From Trileptium ribeirensis (lineage: Eukaryota; Nematoda; Enoplea; Enoplida; Thoracostomopsidae), in the NCBI GenBank assembly GCA_030248225.1, contig JASANE010016297.1, positions 27,648-91,647 on the forward strand: DNA of 64,000 nucleotides. Reading direction: 5' to 3'. Under the pieces are notes generated by a model. It worked only from the letters and a program-made list of their open reading frames with translations. It did not search any database and was not told the DNA's origin. How positions within the stretch are numbered: the first letter of the stretch is position 1; each line of letters opens with the position of its first letter. This document shows positions 56,561-64,000 of this stretch, piece after piece. A program made the translations under genes and the position numbers.

Positions 56561-57889
56561 AAATAAATTTCTCGAAATTTAGTGTAATTCTAGGCCCAGG
56601 TGGGCTAAAGTTTTCAAATTTCACGCTCAAACGGGCCAATTTTTCAAATTGCGCATTAGTTCTACTTAATTTGTAACAGCCCCAATTTTCATAAAACGAG
56701 GGAACGTTAAAAGTATGCTAAATTCATAGGCGAATTTAGGAAGGGGCGACCGGATACCGGTGGAGTGTGACCCCTGTACGAAGTTATATAATTGTGTTGT
56801 ATGGTATTAAATTTGAAATAAACACTTGTATCGCATTTATATTGTGTTTGTATGGTCACACTCCGCCACCCGATGGTGCACGGGATGATTTTGGCACCGA
56901 ATTTGGAAGACAGGTATCATAAGTAGGGGTGTCCGGTCGATCCGCGGGAAACAAATTGATGTTGTTTTATGTACATACAACGTTTGTGCCTTATATTGTA
57001 TATGCTTTATTGTACTTGGGGTGCAGAACGGGTGTGCGTTCGGCGAGGCCGGGGACCAACGGACGTTTCAGAGATTTTGGTATTATACAAAAAACTGGTC
57101 GCCCTTGGCCGATCCCAGCGCACACGCCGAATAATCAGTATCTCGCGATAGCTGCTGTGTATTGGTGCTCGTTATATATTTTAAGAGGTCGAGGAATATC
57201 CGGATGAGCCCAAGCAGGGTTTTAAGTGATCAAAATCCTTGGTCGGAGAAAATCAAAACAGACTATTTTAGGATACAGAATTTCTAAGGCGCCATTTTAG
57301 GGTGCGACGCGAAAAATTTAATTTTTGGGCTACCCACAAATTTTATGGGAATGGGGGTGACTGAGCCCTCTTAAGGACTCTGCTGGGGTGTCAAATCGTC
57401 CCAGCGGGTCTAAAAATTTGGATCCCCTAAGTACTTACGGATCCCCAAACAGGCGTTTAAGCCTCCAATTTTCCAGGTCACAAAGAGCATCTAAAATAAT
57501 CAAAACTCCCCGATTTTTGGAGCCCGGGGCACTTATCGGGTTCTCCCCTAACTGTTCGATCCAAAACCGGGGGCCGCCCGCCCCCTCGGGTCCGCTCAGG
57601 ATCCCCTGAACCCGAAAGGGACATCAAAATTTGTTAAAAATCTCTCCTAAAAGGGCCTCTAGCAGGCCTCTCACAAAAGATACATTAAATATAAATTTCT
57701 CATCAGTAGCCGGCCTGCCAGGGCATGATTCTGGTCCTGCCCCCGGCCGCCTACTGTTTTTGGATCTTGAGATATCGGCAGAAATGTGCCGATATCCCTA
57801 TGAGAAAACGGCACTCTGAGCGCCGTTATATTTTTCTCCAAAATTTTTGCCGCACCGACCAGCGGGCGGTTTTGTTTTTCTTGGCGAAT
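56561..57889. other. centre of the inverted duplication, non-coding
   Basis: GC-richer, with runs such as GGGGGCCGCCCGCCCCC and CCCGGGG. A hairpin-forming pair GGTGGAGTGTGACC (56759) and GGTCACACTCCGCCACC (56854) brackets an AATAAA at 56818. These could be parts of retroelement 3' UTR or LTR (polyadenylation) sequence. I could not define LTR borders. Confidence 0.4.
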
Positions 57890-59530
57890 TTGTTAAAATT
57901 TGTTAAAATTTGCTAAAACGAGGGTAGAAGGACGATCAATTTGTTTGGTTATCACCAAAAACGCGTCCCTTCTCCCTTATTATTCGGCATTTTTGGAAGT
58001 TTTCCCTTATGGTTTATAATATTTGAGTTTAAGTTCTAGTTCAGAAATGTGTCTTGCTTGACCAAATTTAAAGTTTTCTAACGTTCCAAACGTTATATAT
58101 ATATATATGCATACAAGATTGTTATTTTAGAACATCATATTTATAGTACATTCCTAGCACGTACCTCCATTTTGGTTTGTTCAAATGACCCCAGGAAAGG
58201 ACCCGGCTGCCGGTTATGCCCTAACCCAGGGGATGTTTTAAGCGATTTCCAGTTATTATCTAGGGGTTGGTCTGCCCTTTTAATTTATTTTAATCCCTTT
58301 AAAATTTGTTTTTTCGGTGGTCGCTATGTAGAGTATCCATTTTAAAATTTATGCTTTCGCCTGGTAGATCTCCTAACCCACCAAGTCGTATCGATTATGC
58401 CTACCTAGGTTAGTTACCTGCCTTGCTTGTAGACAGTATTTCCAAATGCTGCCTTAGGCACATTGCACTGCTGTTACCTAGGTGCGTTTCGTACTCCTAA
58501 CTATCTCTTCCGATGCATCTCCTAGCAGGTCGTACTGATTGGTCTTGTTTTCCTTCCCGCTCTTGTTCCGTTACTCGCTCGCGTTAGCTGCTGACGCCAC
58601 GCTTTCCTACTCGCAATTGCTTAGGGTGCTAAACGTTTCAATTCAGCATCGCGGACCAGATGGTCTACCCACTCGCGTAGGTTGCGACGACAGTAATTTG
58701 ATACCATCGGCTCGCGAAACTGAGGTCGCTCACCCCACTCCATGTGTGGCTCGTCTCGCTCCCACGCGTCAGGGGTGTTGAACGCAACAGGCCACGTCGG
58801 AATGTACACGTTATGGAGTGTGTTATAGCGCTGGCGGTGATTGACTAAGATTTGCTTTAGCTCGGCCGTCCAGGACGCTGCGTCCTGATTGGTGGCAACC
58901 CAACGCGGGATAGGAGGTGTCATGATGATTGTTGTTGTTGGGGCTACACGCTTTGACAGCACTCCTAAGTGGCGTTTAACCTTTTTAAATGCCGCATTCG
59001 GGTTCGTCGCGTGGAGCTGCTCCAGAGGCGCCTTTCGATAGATGTAATTGTAGCCGCCAAGTAGGATAATGCACTTCAGCTGCGGTGTGACGATGGCGTT
59101 GGCAGCCTGGACAAGTCGCACCAGGCTGGTGTCCGGCCATCCGTTAACCAGCCACTTGTTGTCCTCAGCCACTTCCAACAGTGGCAGGGCCAGTGCGTCT
59201 CCCAGAATGGCTGTCTGCGGCCAGCGTACGTTGCCTGTGGCGCGAAATTCGCGCACCTCCTCGAGCAGGCGTCCCATAATATTATGGCAGCGTCCGGGCG
59301 CCTCGTTGTTCTGCAGCTGCTGATTGGAGCGTCCGACACCCCAAAAAGCGTCCGTTGAAGCCTCAAGCAACTGCCGATCCTCGGTAAGTTGGAGCACATG
59401 CGCATACTCTGGGATGGCGAATTTCTTGAGCAGTATTGGGCGCATAATATGTTCCAATAGCGGCTTAAGGCGAGCGCTGGTGACGTAATCAATCAGCTCG
59501 TCCTTGAGCACCCGAGCTCGCGATTTGATC
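57890..59530. repeat. right arm of the large inverted duplication
   Basis: Minus-strand retroelement sequence: the C-terminal two thirds of the intact NADAR-SGNH gene and its 3' flank. It matches the left arm 54990-56560 in inverse sense. The TATATATATATA run at about 58096 corresponds to that at 56302. Confidence 0.75.
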
Positions 59531-59862
59531 TGTAGCGGCGAGTCAGTTGTGTCCATTAACTCGCGTGCAGCATCATGGTGTTCGAGAAGCGCTAGCACCT
59601 GGACGTGGTAATGTCGCTCCACGGTGTTGGCGAGGACGCCGTCGTTGCTGAATGGCACTGGCGTTTCGTGCATGTTTGACAGCTCTGGCCAGTCCGTGCC
59701 ATGTGATAGGAATGCGGCGTATGGCTTATTCAGGTCCACTCGGTAGACTGGGATCGTCGGCAGTTTGAATAAGGCCATCTCCGGCGGAGCGTACGGTCCG
59801 ACCGTTGATACTCGTCCGCCGGATTTTCGGTTTGGGGTCACATCGACGTTGCTGGTGCTCAT
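58621..59862 (-). CDS. retroelement NADAR-SGNH-like protein 2
   Basis: 413 residues from ATG at 59862. Residues about 46-205 form a NADAR domain (YbiA/DUF1768): WPELSN, FSNDG, VERHYHVQ, IMRPILLKKF, a DAFWGVG block and NIMGRLLEEVRE line up in order with that family. NADAR proteins remove ADP-ribose from guanine bases or cleave related N-glycosidic bonds. Residues about 213-410 resemble an SGNH/GDSL hydrolase: ILGDALALPLL (block I, Ser replaced by Ala), ILLGGYNYIY (block III), then TTIIMTPPIP. The likely catalytic Ser is missing, so that domain may only bind. It lies 254 bases after paralogue 1 on the same strand. Part of the gene is duplicated in inverse at 54990-55900. The frame is intact, which suggests recent selection or youth. 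Confidence 0.82.
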   Translation of the reverse strand: MSTSNVDVTPNRKSGGRVSTVGPYAPPEMALFKLPTIPVYRVDLNKPYAAFLSHGTDWPELSNMHETPVPFSNDGVLANTVERHYHVQVLALLEHHDAARELMDTTDSPLQIKSRARVLKDELIDYVTSARLKPLLEHIMRPILLKKFAIPEYAHVLQLTEDRQLLEASTDAFWGVGRSNQQLQNNEAPGRCHNIMGRLLEEVREFRATGNVRWPQTAILGDALALPLLEVAEDNKWLVNGWPDTSLVRLVQAANAIVTPQLKCIILLGGYNYIYRKAPLEQLHATNPNAAFKKVKRHLGVLSKRVAPTTTIIMTPPIPRWVATNQDAASWTAELKQILVNHRQRYNTLHNVYIPTWPVAFNTPDAWERDEPHMEWGERPQFREPMVSNYCRRNLREWVDHLVRDAELKRLAP

Positions 59863-60116
59863 CTATAAAGGGAATTTAAATAAGTATGTTTGTCAATTAC
59901 TTAATTGTCGCAGCGCTTCATGTCACGTGTGCCCCTCTATGCGTTCCTACCCTTGTATGCCTGCTTTGGTGAGTTTGTTCTGTGTGGTGGCTCGAGTTTC
60001 TATCATCTCCGGATGATTTAAAATTTGTATATTTCCCGTTAGAAAATGGTTTCCTTCTCTTTGCCCACCCCTCTCTGAGAGGTTATCCTACCAAGTTTGG
60101 AGGCCTTATCCACCCT

Positions 60117-61379
60117 TTATGACTCACTGTCAGGATATTTCTGATATTCTTCTCTTGGCAGTGGTCGTTCCGTAAGTCGCCGGATAATGTCCGCGCTTTG
60201 GAGACTTTGCTCCACCCAGGCGACCAATTCATGATGACGCGCTGGAGCTACGACAGGTTTGTTCCACCGTCGCCGGTCTTCCCCCTGGTTAAACGGTCCG
60301 ACCGTGTCCCAGGCTTCGGGTTCCATCAGCGGCGCTGGCCATCGCGGCATAATTACGCTGCGGAGAGACTGGTGGCTGAGAGTGAGTTCCGCCTTACGCG
60401 TGCGAAATTGCCGTCCCCAGGTGTCGCCCGTGTAGTTGTTGGCGTCCCAATATGGGGGAGGCGACGCGACGTAAATGGCGGCATCTTCCCTGGCACGCCG
60501 GTCCAGTACTCCCAGGTGCCGCTTGACACGTTTGAAGTAGGCGCCTGGCGAGAGTGCCTTCCGCGGTTCCACCCACACGTCGTCATAGCCGCCTAAGACA
60601 AAGATAGTGTCCGTTTGCGGTGTGAGCAATGCGTTGGCCCACTGCAGCAGCTCGACCATTGTTAGCGTCGGGTAAGTGAGGACGAGCCAGTTGTGCTCGT
60701 CAGCGACGTCGAGAAGCGGGAGAGCTTGCTCGTCACCGACGATGATCACCCGTGGCCACCGAACAAGCCCGTCGCGGTTGAAAGCTCGGATTTCTTCGAG
60801 CAACCGTCCAGTAACGTTATGACATATTGTTCGATGGCTGTCGATTTGGGCCGGGGGCATGCCCGTGCCCCAGAAATCGTCCATTGAGTCGCTGAGGAGT
60901 TGCCGGCTGCCGGTTTTCTCCAATTCCTCGGCGTACTCATCCAGGCTGAACTTGGCTAGAAGGATCGGCCGCATCAAGTGCGCCCTATATGACATGTGCC
61001 ATCGCCGCACGCTGTGTGGGATCTGGCGCTGCAAGGCGATGCTGCGAAGCTGGAGTTCGGCTGGGGAAATGTCCATGTCGCCCAACTCCTTTGCTTCCTC
61101 GTCGCGTCCCAACAGCTCCAGGACATTGAAATGGTAGTGCTCGGCGGCACTAGCGAAACGCCTCCCGTCGTGCTCGAATCGGTCAGCGGAAGCATGCTCG
61201 TTGGCCAAACAGCTCCATCTTTTGCTCTTGAGCGAAAAGAATTCGCATCGCTCCGTTTGGCCCACGTGGTATGGAGGCACTCTTGGAAATATGTGCCCGT
61301 CGATATCCACCGGTGCGTGCCGCACGCCCTTTGGGATCAACCGGGCATTGATGTCGTTCGTGCTGCGGGCTCGATGCAT
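60117..61379 (-). CDS. retroelement NADAR-SGNH-like protein 1
   Basis: 420 residues from ATG at 61379. NADAR domain at about 46-200: W.CLANE, FEHDGRRFASAAEHYHFN, a W then HLMRPILLAKFSLDEY, LEKTGSRQLL, DDFWGTG and NVTGRLLEEIR, in the family order and spacing. The Glu of AEHYH and the Asp/Trp of DDFWG match residues that are conserved in NADAR. An SGNH-like domain follows: IIVGDEQALPLLDV, FVLGGYDDVW, AIYVASPPPYWD, and RHHELVAWVE near the end, where a catalytic His would be. The usual Ser is replaced by Glu. It lies 139 bases after the pol ORF, same strand. It is a diverged paralogue of the gene at 58621-59862, so the pair arose by an older duplication. Function in the element is unknown. Confidence 0.85.
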   Translation of the reverse strand: MHRARSTNDINARLIPKGVRHAPVDIDGHIFPRVPPYHVGQTERCEFFSLKSKRWSCLANEHASADRFEHDGRRFASAAEHYHFNVLELLGRDEEAKELGDMDISPAELQLRSIALQRQIPHSVRRWHMSYRAHLMRPILLAKFSLDEYAEELEKTGSRQLLSDSMDDFWGTGMPPAQIDSHRTICHNVTGRLLEEIRAFNRDGLVRWPRVIIVGDEQALPLLDVADEHNWLVLTYPTLTMVELLQWANALLTPQTDTIFVLGGYDDVWVEPRKALSPGAYFKRVKRHLGVLDRRAREDAAIYVASPPPYWDANNYTGDTWGRQFRTRKAELTLSHQSLRSVIMPRWPAPLMEPEAWDTVGPFNQGEDRRRWNKPVVAPARHHELVAWVEQSLQSADIIRRLTERPLPREEYQKYPDSES

Positions 61380-61518
61380 CTATAATGTACATATTGGGAA
61401 TAAGTCTAAAAGTAAAGATAAGTTGGTCCACTTGTGAATGTTTTCTAAACCCCTTTTCTAACCCCCCTTTTTGATTGTTTGTTTGCATGGTCAGAGGTAC
61501 GTACTAGCATGGGTTGAG

Positions 61519-64000
61519 TTAGTCTGCTCGTAAGTCTGGATCGTCTGAGTCAGATTCTTCGTATGGTGGTGGTCGGGGCGTCCGTTGTCGCCAAGCTGCG
61601 GGGTGTAATTCTTGGCTAGAGGGATATCGTGGGAACGAGGTTGATGGTTGAGTTCCGCCTGGGGAGCGTTCGTCCCTACGGGATTGTCGTGGTGTTGCGA
61701 TTGGTGCGCTGGTCATTGAGGTGGTGACACTGGTAGACTGCGTGCGAGTAGTAGAGGCTAGTCTAGTAGAAGTTCCAGCCGTTTCGCTAGTAATCGCTGT
61801 TGGTTCCTGGAAAGTCACTCGTCTAGGCCTACGTAAGGCGTCTCCTACTTCCTCGTCCGATGCTGCGCCATATGGTCTAAAGACCCGGTCCCTAGCCTGG
61901 CGATGAAGGAGGTGTCTGGTCGGTGCTGTTGCATGAGTGGAGCTAAGGCGTATTATGCCAGTGGAAGTAGTAGTAGCGGTTGTGGGATGTACTAGTTCAG
62001 TGATGGTTACTGTGGACGGTCCCGGTTGTTCGGTACTAGTAAACCGGATAGTGGAGCTTCCGCGAGTCGATGTAACCTGTTTCCGTTGTGTGGCTCGTCC
62101 AACAAGGCCTTTTCCGCGCTCTTGCGGCGGGGCTCGTGTGCGAGGAGGAGTACTCAAGGTCACTGGGTGACTGGTTTCTTGCTGGGGTGCTGGTGCTTCA
62201 CTACTTGATCCGGCAAGTGTGAATTCGCTAAATGAGTCGGAGGTCCCTGGTTGTGTCCTAGAGTCGCTACTCGATGTTTCTTGTCCTGCCCGACCGAGCC
62301 GCTCGGTGGAAGATGGTTCCTGCGATGTTTGACTGGTTAGTTCGTCGTCCGCTTCAGCTGCTCTTACGTCCACCGTGGTACCTTCTCCAGAAGTTTCCGA
62401 CAAATAGCTGGACACTGGCGATCCTAAAGGCGGCTGAGTCATGGGCGCCTCGCGAAAAACGTATTGGTGAGGAGCCATAGGTGCGCCGGCACTTGCTGGC
62501 GGAGCGCTATAGGGACGTATTGTTGTATAGTCCCCTACAGTTTGAGTTGACATCTCCATTGGTACGCGTAGTCGTGATGCCATAATATGTTCAGCGGGTC
62601 GCGATTGAAATAATGGATGGTCCTGAGCAGCGAGCATAATTGCGTAGCGTAGGTCCCCTGAGGTGTATGGTCCGGGTACGACGATTCCACCTGAAGCTCC
62701 TCGTGGCGTGGTAGACAGCGTAATGTCCGTTGGGTAAAAATGCTGTCCTTCGAGTATTCCAACACCTACAGTCGGAACGCCGAATGGGACCTCCTCGCTG
62801 GTGGCTACTATTCGTTCCATCGTCGTTACCGGCACTGTGTGTTGTCCGTATTCCACCTGTGTGTCTCGGCTACCAGGTTCTGGTATGTATGAGAAGGCCT
62901 CCTGGCTGGTAACCTGTTCCTGCGATATTGGTGGCCAAGAAGGTTCTATTTCTCTATCTGGATCAGTCAGTGGAATCCGATTCCTGACTGTCCTTGGATT
63001 CTGCGGCTCGTAGTCGTCCGTCCGATACTCAATGTGTTCCATTGCTGCTTGTTCGGCCTCGATTTCTGCATACGTCCGGCGGTAAAAGTTGGGATCATTG
63101 GGGTCACCCATTTCTATACTCTCAGTGTCCGAGCTATCACTGACTGCTGCTCGTACTGTGCGTACTGCTACCTCATCTACGGGTTCTATTTCTGTTACAA
63201 AATCCCTATCAGCAATAATTCTTTGGGTGGGTTCATTCAGACCCCTTTCTAATACTGAAGCGTGTACCTGACCTAGCCAATCTCCTACATTAGGCACTGG
63301 ATCTAAAGCTCTAAAACACGGTTTAGTTCTATTAAGGTGTACTACATGCGCCATACCTTCCGGATTTGAGTGCATTCTTACACGCAGGCATGGTGGTGTA
63401 ATCCCTAATATTTCGTATGGTCCGCACCAACGAGGTGTAAGTTTCCTAGATGTTCCTGGCGTGGTGTCATGCCTATAGACCCAAACTAATTCGCCTGTTT
63501 GATAACGTGGTTCGCGAGCTCGCCTATTATACCTTAACCTATTTACTTCCTGGGCGGCTCTCATTGATTGATATGCGCGTTCTCTAATAGAAGCCATCCA
63601 GCGCTGCGCGTTGGCTCTATATGAGTGAGCTCCAGTGTAGCCTGTGGCTGCACTATGCGTGTCGTATTCTCCGGGTAACCTAGGATAAAATCCATGCATT
63701 AGTAAAAATGGTGGATATTTGGTGGCTGTGTGTACCGAAGAATTATAAGCCATTACACAAAATGGTAATGATACATCCCAGGAGTGATGATCATTTTGCG
63801 GTACACTCACCCTTAATAGATATAATAATGTTCGATTAAATCTTTCGATCTCACCATTTGCCTGGGGGTGGTAAGCTAGACTCATGTGTCGGAATATCTG
63901 CATTTCCTGGCACAAGCTTTCAAACATGTGTGCGGTGAAAGCACCTCCTCTATCAGAGTATAGCTCCCTGGGAGCTCCGTACTTATTAACTACCTCATAT
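61519..64000 (-). CDS. Ty3/Gypsy-like pol, integrase end with long disordered C-terminus (5' end outside window)
   Basis: The frame is open from the window edge to a stop at 61519. It starts within the integrase core: YGAPRELYSDRGGAF carries the second catalytic Asp, and HPQANGEIERF the catalytic Glu 35 residues further on. A zinc-free C-terminal region follows with RWCGPYEILGI, the GPY/F motif of Ty3/Gypsy integrases. After about residue 215 from the first internal Met comes a roughly 590-residue segment rich in Ser, Thr, Pro, Glu and Arg, without a recognised fold. It ends RPPPYEESDSDDPDLRAD. PPPY is the WW-domain (late-domain) motif. Reverse transcriptase and gag must lie to the right of the window. 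Codons are GC-richer than in the host genes. Confidence 0.9.
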   Translation of the reverse strand, partial: YEVVNKYGAPRELYSDRGGAFTAHMFESLCQEMQIFRHMSLAYHPQANGEIERFNRTLLYLLRVSVPQNDHHSWDVSLPFCVMAYNSSVHTATKYPPFLLMHGFYPRLPGEYDTHSAATGYTGAHSYRANAQRWMASIRERAYQSMRAAQEVNRLRYNRRAREPRYQTGELVWVYRHDTTPGTSRKLTPRWCGPYEILGITPPCLRVRMHSNPEGMAHVVHLNRTKPCFRALDPVPNVGDWLGQVHASVLERGLNEPTQRIIADRDFVTEIEPVDEVAVRTVRAAVSDSSDTESIEMGDPNDPNFYRRTYAEIEAEQAAMEHIEYRTDDYEPQNPRTVRNRIPLTDPDREIEPSWPPISQEQVTSQEAFSYIPEPGSRDTQVEYGQHTVPVTTMERIVATSEEVPFGVPTVGVGILEGQHFYPTDITLSTTPRGASGGIVVPGPYTSGDLRYAIMLAAQDHPLFQSRPAEHIMASRLRVPMEMSTQTVGDYTTIRPYSAPPASAGAPMAPHQYVFREAPMTQPPLGSPVSSYLSETSGEGTTVDVRAAEADDELTSQTSQEPSSTERLGRAGQETSSSDSRTQPGTSDSFSEFTLAGSSSEAPAPQQETSHPVTLSTPPRTRAPPQERGKGLVGRATQRKQVTSTRGSSTIRFTSTEQPGPSTVTITELVHPTTATTTSTGIIRLSSTHATAPTRHLLHRQARDRVFRPYGAASDEEVGDALRRPRRVTFQEPTAITSETAGTSTRLASTTRTQSTSVTTSMTSAPIATPRQSRRDERSPGGTQPSTSFPRYPSSQELHPAAWRQRTPRPPPYEESDSDDPDLRAD

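Larger units (their letters stand above)
54990..64000 (-). mobile_element. Ty3/Gypsy-like LTR retroelement region with post-integrase NADAR genes
   Basis: Gene order on the minus strand is pol (from the right edge to 61519), NADAR-SGNH 1 (61379-60117), NADAR-SGNH 2 (59862-58621), then a non-coding 3' region. A broken inverse copy follows at 54990-56560. The two extra genes take the place after integrase where some elements carry env or accessory genes. No LTR could be defined by eye, and the 5' half lies outside the window. Confidence 0.75.

Noticed and set aside
58539..61437. Plus-strand open frames opposite the NADAR genes
   Set aside because: They are antisense shadows of GC-rich coding sequence; the minus-strand frames carry the conserved motifs.
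1..64000. CRISPR arrays, bacterial operons, rRNA genes
   Set aside because: The tandem repeats lack unique spacers; the window is eukaryotic with spliced genes; no rRNA-like sequence was recognised.

Overview
The window is eukaryotic nuclear DNA, mostly AT-rich (estimated by eye), with small exons, long introns, GT-AG splice sites and many repeats. The best host gene is a NOAH/NompA-type PAN/apple plus zona pellucida (ZP) cuticle protein. That family is ecdysozoan, so the organism is an ecdysozoan. A nematode is my preferred reading, but that is an inference, not a proof.

Layout. From 1 to about 17.9 kb I see no host gene, only repeats and transposon remains. These are two copies of a dispersed repeat with palindromic GGTTCCGG boxes, a hAT-type MITE at 4.1-4.8 kb, and a DNA transposon at 10.2-12.2 kb with 37-bp terminal inverted repeats, many GTATGTCC sites and a 5'-truncated transposase-like gene. 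From 31.4 kb leftwards to about 18 kb runs a minus-strand multi-exon gene that I cannot name. Its first exon and four others join in phase where they can be tested. Its introns hold two TTAA-flanked MITEs, a TTA-flanked MITE and a 1.2-kb satellite with a 414-bp higher-order period.

From about 33.3 to 54.2 kb runs the plus-strand PAN/ZP gene. I place fifteen exons from 33610 on, plus a tentative signal-peptide exon. Splice phases agree at every junction from 33610 to the stop codon except for one missing acceptor. The protein reads as several PAN domains, a ZP domain, a furin-type RRKKR site, one transmembrane helix and a short Ser/Thr/Gly-rich cytoplasmic tail. The two host genes are divergent, with about 1.9 kb between their probable starts. 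The introns of this gene carry a 58-bp minisatellite, small MITEs, an array of decayed exon-end copies and a long hairpin.

From 55 to 64 kb lies GC-richer retroelement DNA. A Ty3/Gypsy-like element on the minus strand runs in from the right edge. It shows the end of integrase (catalytic D and E, GPY motif) and a roughly 590-residue disordered extension ending in a PPPY motif. Two separate ORFs of 420 and 413 residues follow it, in the position where env or accessory genes sit. Both are paralogues with an N-terminal NADAR domain (YbiA/DUF1768 fold, an ADP-ribosyl hydrolase family) and a C-terminal SGNH-like domain. A third, broken copy lies at 55-55.9 kb on the plus strand, so the two flanks form a large inverted duplication. 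A retroelement with tandem NADAR-SGNH genes after integrase is my main candidate for an undescribed system.
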